A stretch of DNA of 64,000 bases from Cyclobacterium marinum DSM 745 (GCF_000222485.1 NC_015914.1:2738501-2802500); one strand, 5' to 3'; positions 1 through 8,899 are shown, counted from the stretch's first letter. Program-made: numbers and translations. Notes: generated by a model not told the origin, from the letters alone.

Positions 1-1
1 G

Positions 2-415
2 GAAAAGAGGGCGACTGTAGAAATTACTACTTCAATAAAAGCCTATCTCTATAAAGCAGTTTATTATGATGCCTTGAATTACCTCAAACATGAAAAAGTA
101 AAAATGAAGCACAGGGAAACAAAACATCATGAATATGCCGGTGACCAGTCCATTGGGACTGTTGTTGACAATTCCGTGGAGGAGAAAGAAATTCAAACCA
201 GATTGAACCTTGCCTTAATGGCTTTGCCTGACAAATGCCGGAAAGTGTTTCATCTTAGCAGGTTTGAGGAACTTAAATATGCGGAAATTGCTGAAAGAAT
301 GGGCATTTCCATAAAAACGGTGGAGGGACATATGGGGAAAGCGTTGAAAACCTTAAGGATGGAATTGGCGGAATTTCTTCCCTTGTTTGTGATCATTTTG
401 GTAGATAAATTTTGA
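2..415 (+). CDS. ECF RNA polymerase sigma factor, C-terminal part (cut by left edge)
   Basis: The reading frame is open from base 2, so the visible 137 residues are the end of a gene that starts outside the window. The sequence holds the end of sigma region 2 (KAYLYKAVYYDALNYLKHEK, the DNA-melting/-10 recognition helix typical of ECF factors) and a full sigma region 4 helix-turn-helix (LPDKCRKVFHLSRFEELKYA followed by EIAERMGISIKTVEGHMGKA). It stops directly before a FecR-type anti-sigma gene, the classic FecI/FecR order of Bacteroidota. It should direct RNA polymerase to target genes once the anti-sigma factor is signalled. An ATG- or TTG-started ORF beginning inside the window (TTG at 74) would lack region 2 and is not the true start. 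Confidence 0.9.
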   Translation, partial: EKRATVEITTSIKAYLYKAVYYDALNYLKHEKVKMKHRETKHHEYAGDQSIGTVVDNSVEEKEIQTRLNLALMALPDKCRKVFHLSRFEELKYAEIAERMGISIKTVEGHMGKALKTLRMELAEFLPLFVIILVDKF

Positions 416-418
416 GTG

Positions 419-1396
419 ATGGAAGATAGCTTACTTATAAAATACCTGCTCAAGGAAACCAGTAAAGAAGAGTCTCTTGTTGTGAAAAGTTGGATTGAGT
501 CAAAAAAAGAGAATGAAAAATATTACAATGACTTTTGTTGGGTATGGAAAAAATCCATAGCGATAGCCAGTACAGAAGAGATAGATGTTGATGCAGCATG
601 GGAGCAGTTTAAAAAGAATAGAGAATCAAAACTTCTAAATTCCGGGCCTTTTAGTAGCCAACCATTTTTTTCGTTGCCATGGGTTAAGGTAGCTGCTTCG
701 ATTGTGCTGTTGCTGGGGGTGACTGCCATGGCTTTTTCCTTTCTACCCCATTCGGGCAAGGCGTATTATGCCAGTGTGAACCTTACTTCTTTAGAAGAGT
801 CCAAAGAAGAAGTATTACTTGATGGTTCTCAACTAACGCTTAATAAACACACCAAACTTTCCTACCGTCAGAAATTATTAGGAGAAGGCCGTTTTGTAGA
901 ATTAATGGAAGGTGAAGCTTATTTTGAAGTCCAAAAGAATCCTCGAAAGCCCTTTATTATTTCAGTCGATGAGGTAAGGGTAAAAGTATTAGGGACTTCA
1001 TTTAATATTAAAAAAACTCTAGGCAAAACCATCATTATAGTAGACGAAGGCCTTGTTCAGGTGAGTACCGGAAAGGATGAATTATTCCTAACAAAAAATG
1101 AAAAAGCTACCATATTTACCACTGAAGAAAAGATTCGGAAGGAGGTGTCAGAAAATCAATTGTTCAAATATTACGTTAGTAAAGAATTTGTAGCCAAGGA
1201 TATTGCTTTAGAAGAACTTGCCGAAGGATTGAATGAGGCTTATGGGAGTAATATTAAACTAGTATCGGAGCGGGCCCGAAGCTTGTTCATTACTACCACA
1301 TTGCCATATGGATCCCTTTCAGATAACCTTGAAATCATCCGTCAAACCTTGGGGGTATCCATCACTCAACGTGACGATGCAATAATTATTGAATAA
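419..1396 (+). CDS. FecR-family anti-sigma factor
   Basis: This is an inner-membrane anti-sigma factor of about 325 residues. The cytoplasmic N-terminus (residues 1-85, MEDSLLIKYLLKETSKEES) has the usual FecR start. One membrane segment lies at about 89-109 (VKVAASIVLLLGVTAMAFSF). A periplasmic FecR domain spans about 115-215 (EEVLLDGSQLTLNKHTKLSY, then the FEVQKNPRKPF and VLGTSFNI blocks), and a C-terminal DUF4974-like domain covers about 255-325. It starts one codon after the sigma stop; GTG at 416 would add one residue. The next gene overlaps or follows by only tens of bases, so sigma, anti-sigma and the exported protein probably form one unit. FecR proteins pass a periplasmic signal from an outer-membrane partner to the cognate sigma factor. 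Confidence 0.88.
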   Translation: MEDSLLIKYLLKETSKEESLVVKSWIESKKENEKYYNDFCWVWKKSIAIASTEEIDVDAAWEQFKKNRESKLLNSGPFSSQPFFSLPWVKVAASIVLLLGVTAMAFSFLPHSGKAYYASVNLTSLEESKEEVLLDGSQLTLNKHTKLSYRQKLLGEGRFVELMEGEAYFEVQKNPRKPFIISVDEVRVKVLGTSFNIKKTLGKTIIIVDEGLVQVSTGKDELFLTKNEKATIFTTEEKIRKEVSENQLFKYYVSKEFVAKDIALEELAEGLNEAYGSNIKLVSERARSLFITTTLPYGSLSDNLEIIRQTLGVSITQRDDAIIIE

Positions 1397-1430
1397 TTCT
1401 TTACCTTCGAAGAGGCTGTCGAGTACTATT

Positions 1431-3197
1431 ATGATTTTCAAGTTTTGTGGTTTTTTGCTTTTTTTGACCATCTTTCTGGTACCTCAAAAGTATTTAAGTG
1501 CGCAGGATTTTCTTTTGCATGAGGTGAATTTTGAGGCTTCTAACCAAGTTCCCTTAGGGCAAATTATGGACGAGTTATCTCAGGAAAAGGGCTTTTATTT
1601 TTCTTATCAGAGTAGCCTAATTGATCTGGATGAAATGGTAACCATTCCTTCTTACGAAGGGCAGGTAGCAGGTTTTCTTCGAGTAATTTTAGGAGAGGAC
1701 TATGAATTTAAAGAGCATGACAAATACCTAATTATAAAATATGCACCGGGTAAATTGGATGTGGATTTAATTGAAGGGAAAAAGCGATCAATCCTTAGAG
1801 GTAAAGTTAGAGATTTGCGTAGTGGGGAAGCAGTTCCGTTTGCTAGTGTTTATGAAAAAAACACTATGGTATCTTCTTTGTCGGATAAAAATGGTGACTT
1901 TGAATTAAAATATAAAAGAGAACCTGATGACTTGGTGTGGCTAGCCATTAGCAAGGAGGAGTATCGGGACACGTCTTTTGTTATTTTACCATCAGTGGAT
2001 GTAGGCTTAAGAGGAAAACCGAGAAAGTTACGGTTTTACCCGGAAGATGGAGCTGCTGAAGCAATGGAAAACAGTGCTATTGGGCGTCTATTGATCGGGT
2101 TTAGACAGAGGGTTCAGAGGCTTAATTTGGGAGGTTTTTTTGCAGAAAGTCCCATGCAGGTATCTCTTACACCAGGACTGAGCTCGCAAGGGGTCTTTAA
2201 TAGCCAGATGATAAACAATTTTTCCCTGAATATTTTTGGAGGCTATACTGCCGGTGTAGAGGGTTTGGAAATTGCGGGCATTTTTAATATAAACCAAAAA
2301 GATGTAAAAGCATTTCAGGTAGCAGGGATTTTCAATATGACTGGTGGGGATGTTGATGGTTTTCAAGTTTCCGGCATTCACAATTTTGTGTATGGTAAGG
2401 TAAATGGGTTTCAAGTGGGGGGGGTTTACAATCACGTAAAGGAGGATATTAATGGAGGACAGGTTGCAGGGATTTATAATTTCAGTCATGGTTCTTCTGA
2501 TATTCAAATAGCAGGTCTGCTCAATAAAACCAACCAAACTAATGTTTTACAAATAGCAGGTTTATCAAATCAGGCCAACCATAGTACCGAGGCATTCCAA
2601 GTAGCAGGATTGTATAATTATTCACAAGGAGAAGTGAGTTTTCAGATCGCTGGTCTGGTAAATAAGGCAGAGAATGTAACTGGTGCTCAATTTTCAGGAT
2701 TAATTAATATTGCCAAGTCTAGTGATTACCCTATCGGGTTGATTAATCTCATAGAAGATGGGCAAAAAAGTTTGTCTGTGGGTATCGATGAGACAGGGTT
2801 AGGACAAATTATTTTTCGATCTGGAGGCGGGAAATTATACGGCTTAATTGGGACAGGTTTTATGGAGCAGTCTGAGAAAATCATGTACGGGTTCGATTTT
2901 GGGTTAGGATTGCATATTTTTAAGAAAGAGAAAACAGGAATGGATTTCGAATTTGTTAATAGACAAACAACAGACTTTTCTGGTTTGACAAACAATTCAA
3001 GTTTTTTTAGATTAATCCCTTGGTATAAGTTCGGAAATCATTTTAAGCTTGCTGCAGGTCCGTCTATTGGGTTCACTGCTTTTGACAAAAACTGGTCTGA
3101 CCCAACTTTCGGTTATGTGATATCGGAGAGAACTACAACCAACGGTAGGTATTCCTTACATGCTGGTTTTTATGCCGGTATACAGTATTTGTTTTAA
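1431..3197 (+). CDS. Exported STN / carboxypeptidase-regulatory-like surface-repeat protein (LA_2272-like)
   Basis: I chose ATG 1431 (588 aa) because it directly precedes a good signal peptide (MIFKFCGFLLFLTIFLVPQK ending in LSAQ); a TTG at 1389 would bury the signal and overlap fecR. After the signal comes an STN-like domain (about 25-105, including EKGFYFSYQSSLIDLDEMVT). A CarboxypepD_reg-like beta-sandwich follows (about 120-180, LRGKVRDLRSGEAVPFASVY). Residues about 278-435 hold roughly ten imperfect 15-20-residue repeats built on FQVAGIxN (AFQVAGIFN, GFQVSGIHN, GFQVGGVYN, DIQIAGLLN, SFQIAGLVN), the pattern of LA_2272-type surface repeats. The C-terminal 150 residues alternate like an outer-membrane barrel and end in AGIQYLF, a plausible beta-signal. 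There is no TonB plug or full receptor barrel, so it is not a SusC. I infer that it serves as the surface or periplasmic partner of the preceding FecR. Confidence 0.72.
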   Translation: MIFKFCGFLLFLTIFLVPQKYLSAQDFLLHEVNFEASNQVPLGQIMDELSQEKGFYFSYQSSLIDLDEMVTIPSYEGQVAGFLRVILGEDYEFKEHDKYLIIKYAPGKLDVDLIEGKKRSILRGKVRDLRSGEAVPFASVYEKNTMVSSLSDKNGDFELKYKREPDDLVWLAISKEEYRDTSFVILPSVDVGLRGKPRKLRFYPEDGAAEAMENSAIGRLLIGFRQRVQRLNLGGFFAESPMQVSLTPGLSSQGVFNSQMINNFSLNIFGGYTAGVEGLEIAGIFNINQKDVKAFQVAGIFNMTGGDVDGFQVSGIHNFVYGKVNGFQVGGVYNHVKEDINGGQVAGIYNFSHGSSDIQIAGLLNKTNQTNVLQIAGLSNQANHSTEAFQVAGLYNYSQGEVSFQIAGLVNKAENVTGAQFSGLINIAKSSDYPIGLINLIEDGQKSLSVGIDETGLGQIIFRSGGGKLYGLIGTGFMEQSEKIMYGFDFGLGLHIFKKEKTGMDFEFVNRQTTDFSGLTNNSSFFRLIPWYKFGNHFKLAAGPSIGFTAFDKNWSDPTFGYVISERTTTNGRYSLHAGFYAGIQYLF

Positions 3198-3408
3198 TTG
3201 ATAGAATCGCGGTAATCCGGCCAGTTTAGAGAAGTAGTATTATAGTCTATTAACTGTTCTATTTTTATATTCTAGAGGGAATGAACTGGGTTTTGGCTCT
3301 TTTTCCCTTACTTTTAAGGGTTAAAATCGTTTAATTTACAAGAATTCCTATTGGTTTTAACTCATTAATTAAGTGGTCGCCACCTAATAGGCCATTAAAT
3401 TCTCTTTT

Positions 3409-4179
3409 ATGAAAAATCGGAACCAGAGCAAAAAACCCAAATTTATTGTCATAAGTGAGCAAATCATCAGTAAAATAATCTCAGGAGAATTGTTGCCGGG
3501 AGAAAAGGTGCCCTCTGAAAATGAATTGATTCATAACTTTCAAGTTAGCAATACTACCGCCAGAAAGAGCTTGCAGGAAATTGAGTCCCGTGGTTATGCT
3601 CAGCGGATAAAAGGTAAAGGTACCTTTGTGCTTAATAAAACAGAAGACCATCACTTGGTCAGGACTTTGGGCTCAATCGATGCCACTAGAAGGGGGTTTG
3701 ATGAAGGTTTGAAAGTGGAAGGCTTCAAACCAAAAACAATTGTGCTCGAAAAGACCGTATTGGATCATGGTGTTTCAGCAGAGATAAGTGGAAAAAGTTA
3801 TATTATTGAAGGGCCTGTTCTAAAAGTACATCAATTAAGATATGCTGATGAGATGTTGCTGAAAGATGAAACAAAGTACATCTCATTAAAACTTTGTCCA
3901 AAAATCAATATGCTTTCCACGGACCTGTCCTATTTTAAGGTGTATGAAGACAAATACCAGCTTAAAATTTCCGATATCAAACAGAATTTAAGTGCAATCA
4001 TTCTTCCTCCGGATGATCCAACAAATAATTTTGAATATGAAAGTGCATTACCTGTATTTGTGCTCGACAGTGTGGTGTTGAGTAGGAAAGACGCAGTACT
4101 TGAATTAGAGAAATCTCTCTACAGAGGAGATAAATATAAATTTGCTATCATCGCCCACCCAGAGTACAATGGGAATTAA
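3409..4179 (+). CDS. GntR-family transcriptional regulator with UTRA ligand domain
   Basis: The 256-residue protein has an N-terminal GntR winged helix (about 12-75, ISEQIISKIISGELLPGEKV, then PSENELIHNFQVSNTTARKS) and a C-terminal UTRA-like effector domain (about 95-250). GntR/UTRA proteins of the HutC subfamily are usually repressors released by a sugar or sugar phosphate. The gene heads a cluster with a sugar transporter and a sugar isomerase, and a 14-bp near-palindrome recurs upstream of both. I infer that it represses them until the deoxysugar or a metabolite appears. A short inverted repeat GTGG-TCG-CCAC lies about 30 bases upstream of its own ATG (around 3373-3383) and could serve autoregulation; it is unlike the other motif. 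Confidence 0.85.
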   Translation: MKNRNQSKKPKFIVISEQIISKIISGELLPGEKVPSENELIHNFQVSNTTARKSLQEIESRGYAQRIKGKGTFVLNKTEDHHLVRTLGSIDATRRGFDEGLKVEGFKPKTIVLEKTVLDHGVSAEISGKSYIIEGPVLKVHQLRYADEMLLKDETKYISLKLCPKINMLSTDLSYFKVYEDKYQLKISDIKQNLSAIILPPDDPTNNFEYESALPVFVLDSVVLSRKDAVLELEKSLYRGDKYKFAIIAHPEYNGN

Positions 4180-4270
4180 GTCCAATACTGGTCCTTGTCA
4201 CGGAGAGTTTTCCTTAATTATTATTTTTCTTAAAAACGTTTTATCACCTTGTTTTACCTTAAATTGTTAT

Positions 4271-4284
4271 CTTAGAGCGTTAAG
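4271..4284. promoter_or_regulatory. Candidate GntR operator 1 (CTTAGAGCGTTAAG)
   Basis: The 14-mer CTTAGAGCGTTAAG is palindromic in its outer arms (CTTA...TAAG) with a GC centre. It recurs exactly at 4413-4426 and with two changes at 5704-5717. It lies just downstream of a TTG (4264-4266) and upstream of a TAATTTTG stretch (4295-4302), which matches the Bacteroidota -7 consensus TAnnTTTG, so a bound protein would sit in or beside the promoter of the MFS gene. Assignment to the adjacent GntR protein is inference from position. Confidence 0.55.
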
Positions 4285-4412
4285 ATAAATTTTGTAATTT
4301 TGTTTTAATTTACTTCTATGTTCCGTAAGTTCTGATAATAAGTAGTCTATTGAGTAAAAAACAGATAATAACTTGCATTTTAATTTATATGGTTATATCA
4401 TTGTTTAATTAA

Positions 4413-4426
4413 CTTAGAGCGTTAAG
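4413..4426. promoter_or_regulatory. Candidate GntR operator 2 (CTTAGAGCGTTAAG)
   Basis: This is an exact second copy of the 14-mer at 4271-4284, spaced 142 bp from it and ending four bases before the ATG of the MFS transporter. A protein bound here could block elongation or, with the upstream site, form a loop. The exact repetition in a short AT-rich leader makes chance unlikely. Confidence 0.5.
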
Positions 4427-4430
4427 AATA

Positions 4431-5660
4431 ATGAACCCAAAAATTCGATGGTATATTCTAGCAATGGTTTTCATTGCTACAGGCCTTAATTTTTTAGACA
4501 GGCAGGTCCTTTCCATGACCATAATAAAAATTCAAGAAGAACTTTCCATTTCCGATGTACAATATGGCTGGGTGAACACTGGCTTTTTGGTAAGCTATGC
4601 CCTGATGTTCACCGTTGGGGGTCGCTTAATCGATAAATTTGGAGGAAAAAAAGGGCTTGGCTTATCAGTTGGGATTTGGTCCTTTGCCAGTGTGTTGCAT
4701 GGTGTTATGAACAGTTTTTCTCAATTGCTGGGATTCCGGTTTTTACTCGGTGTGGGTGAAGGAGCCTGTTTTCCCGGAGCAGCCAAGACGGTGTATGAAT
4801 GGTTTGATGAAAAAGAAAGGGCCTTGGCCAATGGGATAGCGATAGGAGGAGCGGCAATTGGAGCAGTAGCGGCGCCACCTTTGACCATCTTGATTGCAGG
4901 GGAATATGGTTGGCGATGGAGTTTTATTATACCCGGTTTGATTGGGTTCGTGTGGATTGTACTTTGGTTTAGCCAATCCTGGAAAAATAGCCTTCATGCA
5001 AGAGAGGTTAAAGCAATGGCCACTATCGATGAGCCTGTAGTGCAAATTTCTATTAAAAAGCTGCTTCAAAATAAGACCGTGCAGGTATTTATTTTAATTA
5101 GGTTTCTCTTAGACCCGGTATTTTACTTTTTAATGTTTTGGGTCCCTAAATACCTTAACCAAGAGCGAGATTTATCATTCGAACGGATAGGTGAATTGTT
5201 TTGGATCCCTTTTCTTGCTTTGGGTCTTTCCAATATTCTGGGTGGCTGGTGTTCAGATAAATTGGTAGCTAGGAATTTCAGTATCAATGCTGCTAGAAAG
5301 TGGGTGATGGGTTTTGCTGCGGCATTGACTTTGGTGGCTCCTTTTATTTCTACGGTTTCTACGGTAGAAGTAGCCGTACTATTGATGTCATTAATGATGT
5401 TGGCTCATGGTTTTTGGATTACCAATTACATAACCGCCATAGCAGATGTATTTGGTAAATATGCGACTTCATCAGTGGTAGGCTTATCCGGGACAGCGGG
5501 TGCTATTTCTGGGATGATCATTAATCCATTGATTGGATGGGTTGCCCAGAATTATTCTTATGGGCCACTTTGGTTGGTCTCTGGAATAATGTATCCTCTG
5601 GCCTTTGTCATTCTGATAGTATTTATACCAAAAATTAGAACAATCGAATTCGGTAAATAA
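4431..5660 (+). CDS. MFS sugar transporter (ACS family, ExuT-like)
   Basis: The 409-residue polytopic inner-membrane protein has about 12 hydrophobic segments. Its N-terminus, NFLDRQVLSMTIIKIQEELS, followed by YGWVNTGFLVSYALMFTVGG, is the hallmark of the anion:cation symporter group of the major facilitator superfamily, which carries hexuronates, galactonate and related sugar acids or sugars. The A-motif region GGRLIDKFGGKKG and the FRFLLGVGEGACFPGAAKTV block are intact. It lies between the GntR regulator and a fucose/arabinose-type isomerase, and candidate operators sit in its leader. I infer uptake of the monosaccharide released by the downstream hydrolases. Its exact substrate cannot be read from sequence. 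Confidence 0.85.
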   Translation: MNPKIRWYILAMVFIATGLNFLDRQVLSMTIIKIQEELSISDVQYGWVNTGFLVSYALMFTVGGRLIDKFGGKKGLGLSVGIWSFASVLHGVMNSFSQLLGFRFLLGVGEGACFPGAAKTVYEWFDEKERALANGIAIGGAAIGAVAAPPLTILIAGEYGWRWSFIIPGLIGFVWIVLWFSQSWKNSLHAREVKAMATIDEPVVQISIKKLLQNKTVQVFILIRFLLDPVFYFLMFWVPKYLNQERDLSFERIGELFWIPFLALGLSNILGGWCSDKLVARNFSINAARKWVMGFAAALTLVAPFISTVSTVEVAVLLMSLMMLAHGFWITNYITAIADVFGKYATSSVVGLSGTAGAISGMIINPLIGWVAQNYSYGPLWLVSGIMYPLAFVILIVFIPKIRTIEFGK

Positions 5661-5703
5661 AATTCATTTGGCAATTGGGATTGTATCAATTTGTCAAATT
5701 TAA

Positions 5704-5717
5704 CATAGTGCGTTAAG
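5704..5717. promoter_or_regulatory. Candidate GntR operator 3 (CATAGTGCGTTAAG)
   Basis: This site matches the two upstream 14-mers at 12 of 14 positions and lies 29 bases before the ATG of the isomerase gene. The conserved half GCGTTAAG is identical in all three sites. Its presence implies that the isomerase is controlled together with the transporter although the two genes are adjacent. Confidence 0.45.
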
Positions 5718-5745
5718 AAAAAATATTAATCTTAAACTTAAAACA

Positions 5746-7239
5746 ATGAAGGAAATAAATGGAAGTGGCAACCCAGCAGAGGGAAATTATAAAATAGAAA
5801 GAAGAGAATCCTCTTTGCCTAGAATTGGCGTTTTTGGTGTGGGCTATTTCAAATATTGGGCACAGTTTGAGGGGCTATTGGATGCCTTAATGGCAAAGCA
5901 AAAAGTGCTCATAGAAAAAGTTGAAAAGAACAATGCAGAGGTAATTGATTTTGGATTGGTAGATGATGCACAATCGGCCTATGACCTAGTGCCTAAGTTA
6001 CAAGCTGAAAATCTCGACTTGATATTTTGTGACATGCTTACTTATGCTACCTCGAGCACTTTTGGGACAATCATTAAAAATATAAATGTGCCTATAGTGC
6101 TGGTAGCCCTGCAGCCGGACAAGGCAATGGATTACAGTAAGGCTTCTACCTATATGCAGCTCTACAATGATGATGTATGCTCATTGCCTGAATTTGCGGG
6201 TGTGGCAGTAAGAATGGGAAAAAAAGTGCCTGATGTTATTATCGGTACCCTCCATGATGATCCCGAATCTGAGCGAATGATTGGTGATTATTGTCGAATG
6301 GCTAACGTATTACATGGTTTGAAAACAGCTAGAATTGGACATATAGGTCATCCTATAGAAGCCATGCTGGACATGCATACCGATTCAACCATGCTTACTG
6401 CCCATTTCGGGGTACATATAGTGCAATGTGAAGCCAATGAGATTGTAGGCAATTACTCCAATAAGGTTTCTGAGGCTGAAGTAACTGAAGAAGAGAAGCG
6501 TATTTTATCTTTCTTCGATACCCCCGATCCTGTTTCTGATCCTATCTCTGAGAAGTTAAAAAAGGAAGATTTAAATGTAGCAGCAGGAGTTTCTGTAGCC
6601 TTAAAGAAATTCGTTGAAGATAAAAACCTTGATGGACTGGCCTATTATTACAATGGTGAGGACAATAGTGAAACCCAATTGGTGATGTCAAACCTAATTG
6701 TTGGTAATTCACTATTGACAAGTTCCGGTTTTCCTATGTGTGGAGAGTCTGATTTGAAATGCTGCATGGCCATGTTTATCATGGATCGCTTTGGAATCGG
6801 AGGAAGCTTTGCTGAGTTTCACCCGGTTGACTTTAAAGAAAACTTTGTTTTGGTAGGGCATGATGGCCCCCACAATATTTCGATCGCTCAGGGCAAACCG
6901 GTGCTTCGAAGTCTGAAAAAATACCACGGCAAACCAGGATTTGGGGCTGGCGTTGAGTTTAAAATCAAAGAGGGCCCTATCACCATGCTGAGTATCAGCT
7001 CCAATTATGAAGGTAAATTTAAATTTGTGATTGCTGAGGGAGAATCAGTAGAAGGACCAATACCCCCTACAGGAAATACAAATACAAGAGGTTTTTTCAA
7101 ACCCGATGTACGCACCTTTTTGACAAATTTGATCAAAGAAGGACCTACTCATCACTTTGCTTTGGGAATAGGACATCATGCAAAAAGCATCCAAAAAATT
7201 GCCAATTACCTCAATATAGAATCAGTAATTGTCGCATAA
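5746..7239 (+). CDS. L-fucose/L-arabinose isomerase-family protein
   Basis: The 497-residue protein resembles the AraA/FucI fold family: a Rossmann-like N-terminal part (LPRIGVFGVGYFKYWAQFEG) and a C-terminal metal site. Its length matches AraA (about 500) better than FucI (about 590). Candidate metal ligands and catalytic acids are E305/E309 (YYYNGEDNSETQ), E334 (PMCGESDLKC), H372 (LVGHDGPHN) and the HH pair at 477-478 (GIGHHAK), in the order expected for AraA-type Mn2+-dependent aldose-ketose isomerases. It should convert an imported aldose such as L-fucose, L-arabinose or a related sugar to the ketose in the cytoplasm. The neighbouring fucosidase makes L-fucose a reasonable guess, but no kinase or aldolase is seen here. 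Confidence 0.75.
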   Translation: MKEINGSGNPAEGNYKIERRESSLPRIGVFGVGYFKYWAQFEGLLDALMAKQKVLIEKVEKNNAEVIDFGLVDDAQSAYDLVPKLQAENLDLIFCDMLTYATSSTFGTIIKNINVPIVLVALQPDKAMDYSKASTYMQLYNDDVCSLPEFAGVAVRMGKKVPDVIIGTLHDDPESERMIGDYCRMANVLHGLKTARIGHIGHPIEAMLDMHTDSTMLTAHFGVHIVQCEANEIVGNYSNKVSEAEVTEEEKRILSFFDTPDPVSDPISEKLKKEDLNVAAGVSVALKKFVEDKNLDGLAYYYNGEDNSETQLVMSNLIVGNSLLTSSGFPMCGESDLKCCMAMFIMDRFGIGGSFAEFHPVDFKENFVLVGHDGPHNISIAQGKPVLRSLKKYHGKPGFGAGVEFKIKEGPITMLSISSNYEGKFKFVIAEGESVEGPIPPTGNTNTRGFFKPDVRTFLTNLIKEGPTHHFALGIGHHAKSIQKIANYLNIESVIVA

Positions 7240-7414
7240 ATAAATAAATAACCCAAAATAACTGATTATGAAAACACTGATAGTAAGTAGATGTAGACAG
7301 ATGAGGAAAAGTCTTCGATATATCCTACCTAATGATCAAGGATTAGATGTTTATAAAGGCCTCTAATCTGAATATTAATTATTTTTGGTAATTTAGATAA
7401 ACCGTAAAATAAGA
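7240..7414. other. Intergenic leader of the sulfatase gene
   Basis: This AT-rich spacer holds no operator-like 14-mer. A 32-codon ORF (7268-7366, MKTLIVSRCRQMRKSLRYIL...) could be a remnant or chance; nothing supports its translation. Confidence 0.3.
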
Positions 7415-8863
7415 GTGAGAAGAAATAAAAATGGTAGGATTTATTTACCTGCATTACTAATAAATACTGCTTTAATCCTTTTTACATGTTGCCATAATGG
7501 CCCCACTGAAAAAGGGGATCAAAGACCCAATGTTTTGGTTATTCTTACCGACCAGCACACCAATGATGCATTAAGTTATTTGGGAATCCCACACCTAAAG
7601 ACACCCGCAATGGATCAGTTGGCTGAGGAAGGAACCTTTTTTACTGCTTCTTATTGCACCTCCCCTGTCTGCGGACCAGCAAGAAGTAGCTTGATCACAG
7701 GAAGGATGCCGCATGAAACTGGTGTGGTTTGGAATTCCACAAATATCCGATCAGAAGTACCAACCATCGGGCAGGTATTTAAAGAAGCCGGATACAATAC
7801 CGCATGGGCAGGAAAATGGCATCTTCCTCAAGCTTACCCTGCCAAAAATAAAATGGATTCCGTAGCAGGTTTTGCAGTGGTTCCGTTTCAATCTTTGGAT
7901 AAAGAATGGGATCTCGGAGAAGATACGGATGGGCCCATTGCAGACGCCACGGTAAATTACCTCAATAATTATAAAGAAGATCAACCCTTTTTATTGACAG
8001 TTTCACTTCACAACCCTCATGACATCTGCCATGTTCCCAGAAGGCCTGGTGAATATGCCAAAGCCCATGAATTGGAGAACCTACCGCCACTGCCCAACAA
8101 TTATGAAATAGATCCCAATGAACCTCAATTCCTTGAAGAAAAGCGATTAATGGATCATTATGGAGATGAATTGTTGAAGACCCTTGACTATTCAGATGAG
8201 GATTGGCAAGCCTACTTGTACCATTACTATCGTTTTACCGAAATGGTAGACAATGAAATTGGAAAAATCATGAAGGCCCTGAAGGAAAATGGCTTTGACG
8301 AGAATACAATTGTGGTGCTTACCAGTGAACATGGGGATGGGGGAGGCGCTCATAAATGGGCCGCCAAGTTAAGCCTGTACGAAGAAGCAGCGACTGTGCC
8401 TTTTATTATTCGGTATAAAGGACGAGTTCCTGCCCAAAACATTGACCGAAATCAGTTGGTTTCAGGGATTGATCTGGCACCTACAATTGTAGATTATGCA
8501 GGATTGTCTTCTTCCACTAATTTTACAGGCAAAAGCCTCAAGCCGGTATTAGAAAACCCCGGAGAAAAATTGAGAGAATATTTGGTGGTACAGTTGGCCG
8601 ATGATAAGTTGGATTCCAGCAGACAGGCCAGATTGATCAGAAATGAACGATACAAATACAACCTATACAATCAGGGGGAACGCAATGAACAATTGTTTGA
8701 TTTGTGGAAAGATCCCGGAGAGCAGCACAACCTCGCATATGTAGCTGCTTACCAATCGATCAAAAATAAGATGCATATGGCATTGGATGAATGGATTGCT
8801 GCCACAGGAGATGATTTTTATGAATGGAGCACTTTACCTAATAGTACTGAGAAATATCCGTAA
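7415..8863 (+). CDS. Secreted/lipoprotein type I sulfatase
   Basis: The 482-residue arylsulfatase-superfamily enzyme begins at GTG 7415. Its N-terminus is a hydrophobic signal ending in LFTCC, which suggests a lipoprotein or exported enzyme. The sulfatase signature is CxPxR at C86-G-P-A-R90 within SPVCGPARSSLITGR; C86 would be converted to formylglycine by an anaerobic or FGE-type maturase not seen in this window. The metal-binding LTDQH block (about 45-48) and the later LTSEHGDGGG block (about 308-317) are present. It should remove sulfate esters from a polysaccharide or oligosaccharide, making it accessible to the adjacent glycosidases. The substrate position cannot be told from sequence. 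Confidence 0.88.
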   Translation: MRRNKNGRIYLPALLINTALILFTCCHNGPTEKGDQRPNVLVILTDQHTNDALSYLGIPHLKTPAMDQLAEEGTFFTASYCTSPVCGPARSSLITGRMPHETGVVWNSTNIRSEVPTIGQVFKEAGYNTAWAGKWHLPQAYPAKNKMDSVAGFAVVPFQSLDKEWDLGEDTDGPIADATVNYLNNYKEDQPFLLTVSLHNPHDICHVPRRPGEYAKAHELENLPPLPNNYEIDPNEPQFLEEKRLMDHYGDELLKTLDYSDEDWQAYLYHYYRFTEMVDNEIGKIMKALKENGFDENTIVVLTSEHGDGGGAHKWAAKLSLYEEAATVPFIIRYKGRVPAQNIDRNQLVSGIDLAPTIVDYAGLSSSTNFTGKSLKPVLENPGEKLREYLVVQLADDKLDSSRQARLIRNERYKYNLYNQGERNEQLFDLWKDPGEQHNLAYVAAYQSIKNKMHMALDEWIAATGDDFYEWSTLPNSTEKYP

Positions 8864-8899
8864 TATCGATTTTAGACAATTAACATTAAGCCATAAACC

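Noticed and set aside
1389..1430. TTG start of the surface-repeat protein overlapping fecR
   Set aside because: It adds 14 residues before an otherwise perfect signal peptide; ATG 1431 is a better start.
2088..2537. 149-residue minus-strand ORF
   Set aside because: It is the antisense of the FQVAGIxN repeat coding region; repeats in one strand keep the opposite frame open.
7268..7366. 32-codon ORF between isomerase and sulfatase genes
   Set aside because: There is no conserved feature or overlap, and short ORFs of this size are expected by chance; kept only as a note.
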